A stretch of 64,000 nt of DNA, taken from positions 2,974,435-3,038,434 of the forward strand of contig OZ038388.1 of NCBI GenBank assembly GCA_964036045.1, given 5' to 3'. The stretch's first letter is position 1; each line of letters starts with the position of its first letter. Shown here one piece after another: positions 13,188 through 26,501 of this stretch. The position numbers and the translations under genes are program-made. Source of the stretch: Eutreptiella sp. 'Long Island Sound 2002'. Its lineage: Eukaryota; Euglenozoa; Euglenophyceae; Eutreptiales; Eutreptiaceae. The notes below the pieces were generated by a model. That model was not told where the DNA came from and did no database searches. It saw nothing but the letters and a program-made list of their open reading frames with translations.

Positions 13188-16100
13188 TGCCTAATGCACC
13201 TTACATCCCTTTCCACATCCTGCAATGGCACCAAGGGAATCTGGGCTTCCAAGGAAACACCAAAGGTGATGCAGTGCACCGTTGTGTCCTGATGAGGCCT
13301 GCTCTGCACAGCAAAAAACTGTTTGCATGGCCCCCATGGCAAAACATTACACATCCTTGTGTTGTTGGTCCAGAGTAGATTGTGCTTTTCCTTGCAGTTG
13401 CTGCCTCTTGGGCTGAAACTGTTTTGTTGTCATCCAATGGGGCCAAATAAACGTGGCAGTCCCCCATGGTTTCCCACTTTGGGCACAACCATCTTGAGAA
13501 ACACACAAGGGTAGTATGTAATGTGTGCACAGAACAGTATCAACAGCAAGCAGGTCTACCATTGCAAACAATGGTGTGCCTAATGCACCTTACATCACTT
13601 CCCTGCATCCTGCAATGGCACCAAGGGAATCTGGGCTTCCAAGGAAACACCAAAGGTGATGCAGTGCACCATTGTGTCCTGATGAGGCCTGCTTTGCATA
13701 GCAACTAATGGCCCCCATGGCACAGAATTATACGTCCTTGTGTCTTTGGTCCAGATTCCCTTTGTACATGGGCACAAACATCAACCATCTTGAGAAACAC
13801 ACGAGAGTAGTATGTAATGTGTGCACAGTGCAGTATTAACAGCAAGGGGGGCTACTAGTGCAGACAATGGTATGCCTACTACACCTGACATCCCTTCCCA
13901 CATCCTACAATGGCACCAAGCGAATCTGGGCTTCCAAGGAAACACCAAAGGTGATGCATTGCACCGTTGTGTCCTGATGAGGCCTGCATTTCACAGCAAA
14001 CAATGTGTGTATGGCCCCCATGGCACGGAATCAACACGTCCTTGTGTCTTTGGTTCAGATTCCCATATGTCTCCTCCAGTCATGGCCTCCCAGACACAAA
14101 CATCAACCATCTTGAAAATCATAAGGGGGTATGTTGTCATGTGTGCACAAAACAGTGTTAACAGCAAGCAGGTCGACTAGTGCACACAGGTGTGCCTAAT
14201 GCACCTTACATCCCTTTCCACATCCTGCAATGGCACCAAGGGAATCTGGGCTTCCAAGGAAACACCAAAGGTGATGCAGTGCACCGTTGTGTCCTGATGA
14301 GGCCTGCTCTGCACAGCAAAAAACTGTTTGCATGGCCCCCATGGCAAAACATTACACATCCTTGTGTTGTTGGTCCAGAGTAGATTGTGCTTTTCCTTGC
14401 AGTTGCTGCCTCTTGGGCTGAAACTTTTTTGTTGTCATCCAATGGGGCCAAATAAAGGTGGCAGTCCCCCATGGTTTCCCACTTTGGGCACAACCATCTT
14501 GAGAAACACACAAGGGTAGTATGTAATGTGTGCACAGAACAGTATCAACAGCAAGCAGGTCTACCATTGCAAACAATGGTGTGCCTAATGCACCTTACAT
14601 CACTTCCCTGCATCCTGCAATGGCACCAAGGGAATCTGGGCTTCCAAGGAAACACCAAAGGTGATGCAGTGCACCATTGTGTCCTGATGAGGCCTGCTTT
14701 TTGCATTGCAACTAATGGCCCCCATGGCACAGAATTATACGTCCTTGTGTCTTTGGTCCAGATTCCCTTTGTACTTGGGCACAAACATCAACCATCTTGA
14801 GAAACACACGATAGTAGTATGTAATGTGTGCACAAAACAGTGTTAACAGCAAGGGGGGCTACTAGTGCACACAATGGTATGCCTACTACACCTGACATCC
14901 CTTCCCACATCCTACAATGGCACCAAGGGAATCTGGGCTTCCAAGGAAACACCAAAGGTGATGCATTGCACCGTTGTGTCCTGATGAGGCCTGCATTTCA
15001 CAGCAAACAATGTGTGTATGGCCCCCATGGCACGGAATCAACACGTCCTTGTGTCTTTGGTTCAGATTCCCATATGTCTCCTCCAGTCATGGCCTCCCAG
15101 ACACAAACATCAACCATCTTGAAAATCATAAGGGGGTATGTTGTCATGTGTGCACAAAACAGTGTTAACAGCAAGCAGGTCGACTAGTGCACACAGGTGT
15201 GCCTAATGCACCTTACATCCCTTTCCACATCCTACAATGGCACCAAGGGAATCTGGGCTTCCAAGGAAACACCAAAGGTGATGCAGTGCACCGTTGTGTC
15301 CTGATGAGGCCTGCTCCGCACAGCAAAAAAATGTTTGCACGGCCCCCATGGCAAAACATTACACATCCTTGTGTTGTTGGTCCAGAGTAGATTGTGCTTT
15401 TCCTTGCAGTTGCTGCCTCTTGGGCTGAAACTGTTTTGTTGTCATCCAATGGGGCCAAATAAACGTGGCAGTCCCCCATGGTTTCCCACTTTGGGCACAA
15501 CCATCTTGAGAAACACACAAGGGTAGTATGTAATGTGTGCACAGAACAGTATCAACAGCAAGCAGGTCTACCATTGCAAACAATGGTGTGCTTAATGCAC
15601 CTTACATCACTTCCCTGCATCCTGCAATGGCACCAAGGGAATCTGGGCTTCCAAGGAAACACCAAAGGTGATGCAGTGCACCATTGTGTCCTGATGAGGC
15701 CTGCTTTGCATAGCAACTAATGGCCCCCATGGCACAGAATTACACGTCCTTGTGTCTGTGGTCCAGATTCCCTTTGTTCGTGGGCACAAACATCAACCAT
15801 CTTGAGAAACACACAAGGGTAGTATGTAATGTGTGCACAGTACAGTATTAACAGCAAGGGGGGCTACTAGTGCAGACAATGGTATGCCTACTACACCTGA
15901 CAACCCTTCCCACATCCTACAATGGCACCAAGCGAATCTGGGCTTCCAAGGAAACACCAAAGGTGATGCATTGCACCGTTGTGTCCTGATGAGGCCTGCA
16001 TTTCACAGCAAACAATGTGTGTATGGCCCCCATGGCACGGAATCAACACGTCCTTGTGTCTTTGGTTCAGATTCCCATATGTCTCCTCCAGTCATGGCCT

Positions 16101-19100
16101 CCCAGACACAAACATCAACCATCTTGAAAATCATAAGGGGGTATGTTGTCATGTGTGCACAAAACAGTGTTAACAGCAAGCAGGTCGACTAGTGCACACA
16201 GGTGTGCCTAATGCACCTTACATCCCTTTCCACATCCTGCAATGGCACCAAGGGAATCTGGGCTTCCAAGGAAACACCAAAGGTGATGCAGTGCACCGTT
16301 GTGTCCTGATGAGGCCTGCTCTGCACAGCAAAAAAATGTTTGCACGGCCCCCATGGCAAAACATTACACATCCTTGTGTTGTTGGTCCAGAGTAGATTGT
16401 GCTTTTCCTTGCAGTTGCTGCCTCTTGGGCTGAAACTGTTTTGTTGTCATCCAATGGGGCCAAATAAAGGTGGCAGTCACCCATGGTTTCCCACTTTGGG
16501 CACAACCATCTTGAGAAACACACAAGGGTAGTATGTAATGTGTGCACAGAACAGTATCAACAGCAAGCAGGTCTACTAGTGCACACAATGGTATGCCTAA
16601 TGCACCTTACATCACTTCCCTGCATCCTACAATGGCACCAAGGGAATCTGGGCTTCCAAGGAAACACCAAAGGTGATGCAGTGCACCATTGTGTCCTGAT
16701 GAGGCCTGCTTTGCATAGCAACTAATGGCCCCCATGGCACAGAATTACACGTCCTTGTGTCTGTGGTCCAGATTCCCTTTGTACATGGGCACAAACATCA
16801 ACCATCTTGAGAAACACACAAGGGTAGTATGTAATGTGTGCACAGTACAGTATTAACAGCAAGGGGGGCTACTAGTGCAGACAATGGTATGCCTACTACA
16901 CCTGACAACCCTTCCCACATCCTACAATGGCACCAAGCGAATCTGGACTTCCAAGGAAACACCAAAGGTGATGCATTGCACCGTTGTGTCCTGATGAGGC
17001 CTGCATTTCACAGCAAACAATGTGTGTATGGCCCCCATGGCACGGAATCAACACGTCCTTGTGTCTTTGGTTCAGATTCCCATATGTCTCCTCCAGTCAT
17101 GGCCTCCCAGACACAAACATCAACCATCTTGAAAATCATAAGGGGGTATGTTGTCATGTGTGCACAAAACAGTGTTAACAGCAAGCAGGTCGACTAGTGC
17201 ACACAGGTGTGCCTAATGCACCTTACATCCCTTTCCACATCCTACAATGGCACCAAGGGAATCTGGGCTTCCAAGGAAACACCAAAGGTGATGCAGTGCA
17301 CCGTTGTGTCCTGATGAGGCCTGCTCCGCACAGCAAAAAAATGTTTGCACGGCCCCCATGGCAAAACATTACACATCCTTGTGTTGTTGGTCCAGAGTAG
17401 ATTGTGCAGTTCCTTGCAGTTGCTGCCTCTGGGGCTGAAACTTTTTTGTTGTCATCCAATGGGGCCAAATAAACGTGGCAGTCCCCCATGGTTTCCCACT
17501 TTGGGCACAACCATCTTGAGAAACACACAAGGGTAGTATGTAATGTGTGCACAGAACAGTATCAACAGCAAGCAGGTCTACCATTGCAAACAATGGTGTG
17601 CCTAATGCACCTTACATCACTTCCCTGCATCCTACAATGGCACCAAGGGAATCTGGGCTTCCAAGGAACCACCAAAGGTGATGCAGTGCACCATTGTGTC
17701 CTGATGAGGCCTGCTTTGCATTGCAACTAATGGCCCCCATGGCACAGAATTATACGTCCTTGTGTCTTTGGTCCAGATTCCCTTTGTACTTGGGCACAAA
17801 CATCAACCATCTTGAGAAACACGCGATAGTAGTATGTAATGTGTGCACAAAACAGTGTTAACAGCAAGGGGGGCTACTAGTGCACACAATGGTATGCCTA
17901 CTACACCTGACAACCCTTCCCACATCCTACAATGGCACCAAGGGAATCTGGGCTTCCAAGGAAACACCAAAGGTGATGCATTGCACCGTTGTGTCCTGAT
18001 GAGGCCTGCATTTCACAGCAAACAATGTGTGTATGGCCCCCATGGCACGGAATCAACACGTCCTTGTGTCTTTGGTTCAGATTCCCATATGTCTCCTCCA
18101 GTCATGGCCTCCCAGACACAAACATCAACCATCTTGAAAATCATAAGGGGGTATGTTGTCATGTGTGCACAAAACAGTGTTAACAGCAAGCAGGTCGACT
18201 AGTGCACACAGGTGTGCCTAATGCACCTTACATCCCTTTCCACATCCTGCAATGGCACCAAGGGAATCTGGGCTTCCAAGGAAACACCAAAGGTGATGCA
18301 GTGCACTGTTGTGTCCTGATGAGGCCTGCTCTGCACAGCAAAAAAATGTTTGCACGGCCCCCATGGCAAAACATTACACATCCTTGTGTTGTTGGTCCAG
18401 AGTAGATTGTGCTTTTCCTTGCAGTTGCTGCCTCTTGGGCTGAAACTGTTTTGTTGTCATCCAATGGGGCCAAATAAAGGTGGCAGTCCCCCATGGTTTC
18501 CCACTTTGGGCACAACCATCTTGAGAAACACACAAGGGTAGTATGTAATGTGTGCACAGAACAGTATCAACAGCAAGCAGGTCTACCATTGCAAACAATG
18601 GTGTGCCTAATGCACCTTACATCACTTCCCTGCATCCTACAATGGCACCAAGGGAATCTGGGCTTCCAAGGAAACACCAAAGGTGATGCATTGCACCATT
18701 GTGTCCTGATGAGGCCTGCTTTGCATAGCAACTAATGGCCCCCATGGCACAGAATTACACGTCCTTGTGTCTTTGGTCCAGATTCCCTTTGTACTTGGGC
18801 ACAAACATCAACCATCTTGAGAAACACACAAGGGTAGTATGTAATGTGTGCACAGTACAGTATTAACAGCAAGGGGGGCTACTAGTGCACACAATGGTAT
18901 GCCTACTACACCTGACAACCCTTCCCACATCCTACAATGGCACCAAGCGAATCTGGGCTTCCAAGGAAACACCAAAGGTGATGCATTGCACCGTTGTGTC
19001 CTGATGAGGCCTGCATTTCACAGCAAACAATGTGTGTATGGCCCCCATGGCACGGAATCAACACATCCTTGTGTCTTTGGTTCAGATTCCCATATGTCTC

Positions 19101-19541
19101 CTCCAGTCATGGCCTCCCAGACACAAACATCAACCATCTTGAGAATCATAAGGGGGTATGTTGTCATGTGTGCACAAAACAGTGTGGACAGCAAGGGGGG
19201 CTACTAGTGCACACAATGGTATGCCTAATGCACCTGACATCCCTTTCCACATCCTACAATGGCTCCAAGGGAATCTGGGCTTCCAAGGAAACACCAAAGG
19301 TGATGCATTGCACCGTTGTGTCCTGATGAGGCCTGCATTTCACAGCAAACAATGTGTGTATGGCCCCAATGGCACGGAATCAACACGTCCTTGTGTCTTT
19401 GGTTCAGATTCCCATATGTCTCCTCCAGTCATGGCCTCCCAGACACAAACATCAACCATCTTGAAAATCATAAGGGGGTATGTTGTCATGTGTGCACAAA
19501 ACAGTGTTAACAGCAAGGGGGGCTACTAGTGCACACAGGTG

Positions 19542-19929
19542 TGCCTAATGCACCTTACATCCCTTTCCACATCCTACAATGGCACCAAGGGAATCTGGGC
19601 TTCCAAGGAAACACCAAAGGTGATGCAGTGCACCGTTGTGTCCTGATGAGGCCTGCATTTCACAGCAAACAATGTCTGTATGGCCCCCATGGCAAAACAT
19701 TACACATCCTTGTGTTGTTGGTCCAGAGTAGATTGTGCAGTTCCTTGCAGTTGCTGCCTCCTGGGCTGAAACTGTTTTGTTGTCATCCAATGGGGCCAAA
19801 TAAACGTGGCAGTCCCCCATGGTTTCCCACTTTGGGCACAACCATCTTGAGAAACACACAAGGGTAGTATGTAATGTGTGCACAGAACAGTATCAACAGC
19901 AAGCAGGTCTACCATTGCAAGCAATGGTG
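19542..19929. repeat. Chimeric A/B module
   Basis: The 5' half carries the A-type CATTTCACAGCAAACAATG and the 3' half switches to the B-type GGCAAAACATTACAC within CCCCCATGGC, a block shared by all modules. Comparable A-to-B chimeras lie at 25818-26205, 40029-40416 and 40740-41127. They look like products of unequal crossing-over or gene conversion within the shared block. Confidence 0.8.
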
Positions 19930-22900
19930 TGCCTAATGCACCTTACATCACTTCCCTGCATCCTACAATGGCACCAAGGGAATCTGGGCTTCCAAGGAAC
20001 CACCAAAGGTGATGCAGTGCACCATTGTGTCCTGATGAGGCCTGCTTTGCATTGCAACTAATGGCCCGCATGGCACAGAATTATACGTCCTTGTGTCTTT
20101 GGTCCAGATTCCCTTTGTACTTGGGCACAAACATCAACCATCTTGAGAAACACACGATAGTAGTATGTAATATGTGCACAGTACAGTATTAACAGCAAGG
20201 GGGGCTACTAGTGCACACAATGGTATGCCTACTACACCTGACATCCCGTCCCACATCCTACAATGGCACCAAGCGAATCTGGGCTTCCAAGGAAACACCA
20301 AAGGTGATGCATTGCACCGTTGTGTCCTGATGAGGCCTGCATTTCACAGCAAACAATGTGTGTATGGCCCCCATGGCATGGAATCAACACGTCCTTGTGT
20401 CTTTGGTTCAGATTCCCATATGTCTCCTCCAGTCATGGCCTCCCACACACAAACATCAACCATCTTGAGAATCATAAGGGGGTATGTTGTCATGTGTGCA
20501 CAAAACAGTGTTGACAGCAAGGGGGGCTACTAGTGCACACAATGGTATGGCTAATACACCTGACAACCCTTCCCACATCCTACAATGGCACCAAGCGAAT
20601 CTGGGCTTCCAAGGAAACACCAAAGGTGATGCATTGCACCGTTGTGTCCTGATGAGGCCTGCTCTGCACAGCAAACAATGTGTGTATGGCCCCAATGGCA
20701 CCCAATCAACACGTCCTTGTTTTATTGGTTCAGATTCCCATATGTCTCCTCCAGTCATGGCCTCCCAGACACAAACATCAACCATCTTGAAAATCATAAG
20801 GGGGTATGTTGTCATGTGTGCACAAAACAGTGTTAACAGCAAGCAGGCCGACTAGTGCAAACAATGGTGTGCCTAATGCACCTTACATCCCTTTCCACAT
20901 CCTGCAATGGCACCAAGGGAATCTGGGCTTCCAAGGAAACACCAAAGGTGATGCAGTGCACCGTTGTGTCCTGATGAGGCCTGCTCTGCACAGCAAAAAA
21001 ATGTTTGCACGGCCCCCATGGCAAAACATTACACATCCTTGTGTTGTTGGTCCAGAGTAAATTGTGCTTTTCCTTGCAGTTGCTGCCTCTTGGGCTGAAA
21101 CTGTTTTGTTGTCATCCAATGGGGCCAAATAAACGTGGCAGTCACCCATGGTTTCCCACTTTGGGCACAACCATCTTGAGAAACACACAAGGGTAGTATG
21201 TAATGTGTGCACAGAACAGTATCAACAGCAAGCAGGTCTACCATTGCAAACAATGGTGTGCCTAATGCACCTTACATCACTTCCCTGCATCCTACAATGG
21301 CACCAAGGGAATCTGGGCTTCCAAGGAAACACCAAAGGTGATGCATTGCACCATTGTGTCCTGATGAGGCCTGCTTTGCATAGCAACTAATGGCCCCCAT
21401 GGCACAGAATTATACGTCCTTGTGTCTTTGGTCCAGATTCCCTTTGTACTTGGGCACAAACATCAACCATCTTGAGAAACACACGAGAGTAGTATGTAAT
21501 ATGTGCACAGTACAGTATTAACAGCAAGGGGGGCTACTAGTGCACACAATGGTATGCCTACTACACCTGACAACCCTTCCCACATCCTACAATGGCACCA
21601 AGCGAATCTGGGCTTCCAAGGAAACACCAAAGGTGATGCATTGCACCGTTGTGTCCTGATGAGGCCTGCATTTCACAGCAAACAATGTGTGTATGGCCCC
21701 CATGGCATGGAATCAACACGTCCTTGTGTCTTTGGTTCAGATTCCCATATGTCTCCTCCAGTCATGGCCTCCCAGACACAAACATCAACCATCTTGAGAA
21801 TCATAAGGGGGTATGTTGTCATGTGTGCACAAAACAGTGTGGACAGCAAGGGGGGCTACTAGTGCACACAATGGTATGCCTAATGCACCTGACATCCCTT
21901 TCCACATCCTACAATGGCACCAAGCGAATCTGGGCTTCCAAGGAAACACCAAAGGTGATGCATTGCACCGTTGTGTCCTGATGAGGCCTGCATTTCACAG
22001 CAAACAATGTGTGTATGGCCCCCATGGCACGGAATCAACACGTCCTTGTGTCTTTGGTTCAGATTCCCATATGTCTCCTCCAGTCATGGCCTCCCAGACA
22101 CAAACATCAACCATCTTGAGAATCATAAGGGGGTATGTTGTCATGTGTGCACAAAACAGTGTGGACAGCAAGGGGGGCTACTAGTGCACACAATGGTATG
22201 CCTAATGCACCTGACATCCCTTTCCACATCCTGCAATGGCACCAAGGGAATCTGGGCTTCCAAGGAAACACCAAAGGTGATGCAGTGCACCGTTGTGTCC
22301 TGATGAGGCCTGCATTTCACAGCAAACAATGTGTGTATGGCCCCCATGGCATGGAATCAACACGTCCTTGTGTCTTTGGTTCAGATTCCCATATGTCTCC
22401 TCCAGTCATGGCCTCCCAGACACAAACATCAACCATCTTGAGAATCATAAGGGGGTATGTTGTCATGTGTGCACAAAACAGTGTTGACAGCAAGGGGGGC
22501 TACTAGTGCACACAATGGTATGGGTAATACACCTGACATCCCTTCCCACATCCTACAATGGCACCAAGCGAATCTGGGCTTCCAAGGAAACACCAAAGGT
22601 GATGCATTGCACCGTTGTGTCCTGATGAGGCCTGCTCTGCACAGCAAACAATGTGTGTATGGCCCCAATGGCACCCAATCAACACGTCCTTGTGTCTTTG
22701 GTTCAGATTCCCATATGTCTCCTCCAGTCATGGCCTCCCAGACACAAACATCAACCATCTTGAGAATCATAAGGGGGTATGTTGTCATGTGTGCACAAAA
22801 CAGTGTGGACAGCAAGGGGGGCTACTAGTGCACACAATGGTATGCCTAATGCACCTGACATCCCTTTCCACATCCTGCAATGGCACCAAGGGAATCTGGG

Positions 22901-25900
22901 CTTCCAAGGAAACACCAAAGGTGATGCAGTGCACCGTTGTGTCCTGATGAGGCCTGCATTTCACAGCAAACAATGTGTGTATGGCCCCCATGGCATGGAA
23001 TCAACACGTCCTTGTGTCTTTGGTTCAGATTCCCATATGTCTCCTCCAGTCATGGCCTCCCAGACACAAACATCAACCATCTTGAAAATCATAAGGGGGT
23101 ATGTTGTCATGTGTGCACAAAACAGTGTTAACAGCAAGCAGTCAACTAGTGCAAACAATGGTGTGCCTAGTGCACCTTACATCCCTTTCCACATCCTGCA
23201 ATGGCACCAAGGGAATCTGGGCTTCCAAGGAAACACCAAAGGTGATGCAGTGCACCGTTGTGTCCTGATGAGGCCTGCTCTGCACAGCAAAAAACTGTTT
23301 GCATGGCCCCCATGGCAAAACATTACACATCCTTGTGTTGTTGGTCCAGAGTAAATTGTGCTTTTCCTTGCAGTTGCTGCCTCTTGGGCTGAAACTGTTT
23401 TGTTGTCATCCAATGGGGCCAAATAAACGTGGCAGTCCCCCATGGTTTCCCACTTTGGGCACAACCATCTTGAGAAACACACAAGGGTAGTATGTAATGT
23501 GTGCACAGAACAGTATCAACAGCAAGCAGGTCTACCATTGCAAACAATGGTGTGCCTAATGCACCTTACATCACTTCCCTGCATCCTACAATGGCACCAA
23601 GGGAATCTGGGCTTCCAAGGAAACACCAAAGGTGATGCATTGCACCATTGTGTCCTGATGAGGCCTGCTTTGCATAGCAACTAATGGCCCCCATGGCACA
23701 GAATGATACGTCCTTGTGTCTTTGGTCCAGATTCCCTTTGTACTTGGGCACAAACATCAACCATCTTGAGAAACACACGAGAGTAGTATGTAATATGTGC
23801 ACAGTACAGTATTAACAGCAAGGGGGGCTACTAGTGCACACAATGGTATGCCTACTACACCTGACAACCCTTCCCACATCCTACAATGGCACCAAGCGAA
23901 TCTGGGCTTCCAAGGAAACACCAAAGGTGATGCATTGCTCCGTTGTGTCCTGATGAGGCCTGCATTTCACAGCAAACAATGTGTGTATGGCCCCCATGGC
24001 ACGGAATCAACACGTCCTTGTGTCTTTGGTTCAGATTCCCATATGTCTCCTCCAGTCATGGCCTCCCAGACACAAACATCAACCATCTTGAGAATCATAA
24101 GGGGGTATGTTGTCATGTGTGCACAAAACAGTGTGGACAGCAAGGGGGGCTACTAGTGCACACAATGGTATGCCTAATGCACCTTACATCCCTTTCCACA
24201 TCCTGCAATGGCACCAAGGGAATCTGGGCTTCCAAGGAAACACCAAAGGTGATGCAGTGCACCGTTGTGTCCTGATGAGGCCTGCATTTCACAGCAAACA
24301 ATGTGTGTATGGCCCCCATGGCACGGAATCAACACGTCCTTGTGTCTTTGGTTCAGATTCCCATACGTCTCCTCCAGTCATGGCCTCCCAGACACAAACA
24401 TCAACCATCTTGAAAATCATAAGGGGGTATGTTGTCATGTGTGCACAAAACAGTGTTAACAGCAAGCAGGTCGACTAGTGCACACAGGTGTGCCTAATGC
24501 ACCTTACATCCCTTTCCACATCCTACAATGGCACCAAGGGAATCTGGGCTTCCAAGGAAACACCAAAGGTGATGCAGTGCACCGTTGTGTCCTGATGAGG
24601 CCTGCTCTGCACAGCAAAAAAATGTTTGCACGGCCCCCATGGCAAAACATTACACATCCTTGTGTTGTTGGTCCAGAGTAGATTGTGCAGTTCCTTGCAG
24701 TTGCTGCCTCTTGGGCTGAAACTGTTTTGTTGTCATCCAATGGGGCCAAATAAACGTGGCAGTCACCCATGGTTTCCCACTTTGGGCACAACCATCTTGA
24801 GAAACACACAAGGGTAGTATGTAATGTGTGCACAGAACAGTATCAACAGCAAGCAGGTCTACCATTGCAAACAATGGTGTGCCTAATGCACCTTACATCA
24901 CTTCCCTGCATCCTACAATGGCACCAAGGGAATCTGGGCTTCCAAGGAAACACCAAAGGTGATGCAGTGCACCGTTGTGTCCTCTTGTAGCCTGCTTTGC
25001 ATAGCAACTAATGGCCCCCATGGCACAGAATTATACGTACTTGTGTCTTTGGTCCAGATTCCCTTTGTACTTGGGCACAAACATCAACCATCTTGAGAAA
25101 CACACGATAGTAGTATGTAATATGTGCACAGTACAGTATTAACAGCAAGGGGGGCTACTAGTGCACACAATGGTATGCCTACTACACCTGACAACCCTTC
25201 CCACATCCTACAATGGCACCAAGCGAATCTGGGCTTCCAAGGAAACACCAAAGGTGATGCATTGCACCGTTGTGTCCTGATGAGGCCTGCATTTCACAGC
25301 AAACAATGTGTGTATGGCCCCCATGGCACGGAATCAACACGTCCTTGTGTCTTTGGTTCAGATTCCCATATGTCTCCTCCAGTCATGGCCTCCCAGACAC
25401 AAACATCAACCATCTTGAAAATCATAAGGGGGTATGTTGTCATGTGTGCACAAAACAGTGTTAACAGCAAGGGGGGCTACTAGTGCACACAGGTGTGCCT
25501 AATGCACCTTACATCCCTTTCCACATCCTACAATGGCACCAAGCGAATCTGGGCTTCCAAGGAAACACCAAAGGTGATGCATTGCACCATTGTGTCCTGA
25601 TGAGGCCTGCATTTCACAGCAAACAATGTCTGTATGGCCCCCATGGCACGGAATCAACACGTCCTTGTGTCTTTGGTTCAGATTCCCATATGTCTCCTCC
25701 CGTCATGGCCTCCCAGACACAAACATCAACCATCTTGAGAATCATAAGGGGGTATGTTGTCATGTGTGCACAAAACAGTGTTAACAGCAAGCAGGTCAAC
25801 TAGTGCACACAATGGTGTGCCTAATGCACCTTACATCCCTTTCCACATCCTACAATGGCACCAAGGGAATCTGGGCTTCCAAGGAAACACCAAAGGTGAT

Positions 25901-26501
25901 GCAGTGCACCGTTGTGTCCTGATGAGGCCTGCATTTCACAGCAAAAAATGTTTGCACGGCCCCCATGGCAAAACATTACACATCCTTGTGTTGTTGGTCC
26001 ACAGTAGATTGTGCCTTTCCTTGCAGTTCCTGCCACTTGCGCTGAAACTGTTTTGTTGTCATCCAATGGGGCCAAATAAACGTGGCAGTCACCCATGGTT
26101 TCCCACTTTGGGCACAACCATCTTGAGAAACACACAAGGGTAGTATGTAATGTGTGCACAGAACAGTATCAACAGCAAGCAGGTCTACCATTGCAAACAA
26201 TGGTGTGCCTAATGCACCTTACATCACTTCCCTGCATCCTACAATGGCACCAAGGGAATCTGGGCTTCCAAGGAAACACCAAAGGTGATGCATTGCACCA
26301 TTGTGTCCTGATGAGGCCTGCTTTGCATAGCAACTAATGGCCCCCATGGCACAGAATTATACGTACTTGTGTCTGTGGTCCAGATTCCCTTTGTACTTGG
26401 GCACAAACATCAACCATCTTGAGAAACACACGATAGTAGTATGTAATATGTGCACAAAACAGTATTAACAGCAAGGGGGGCTACTAGTGCACACAATGGT
26501 A

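Larger units (their letters stand above)
12181..15742. repeat. Segmental duplication inside array, copy 2
   Basis: Partner of 7443-11005. It starts at a B-module boundary. Similarity drops inside a C module, where TCTTTGGTCCAG becomes TCTGTGGTCCAG and TACATGGGC becomes TTCGTGGGC. The modules between the copies (11006-12180) have a different order, B-A without C. Confidence 0.85.
1297..26501. repeat. B-C-A higher-order repeat region (about 1006-bp period)
   Basis: Module order read from the diagnostic middles is mostly B-C-A, repeated at a spacing of 1005 to 1008 bp. Departures are visible: B-A without C (starting near 1299, 3017 and 11475), B-B (7054 and 7443), and runs of two to five A modules (for example 21.55-23.15 kb). 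I count about 24 B, 20 C and 31 A modules here. Modules of the same type are nearly identical, with single-base markers shared between distant copies. Confidence 0.92.
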
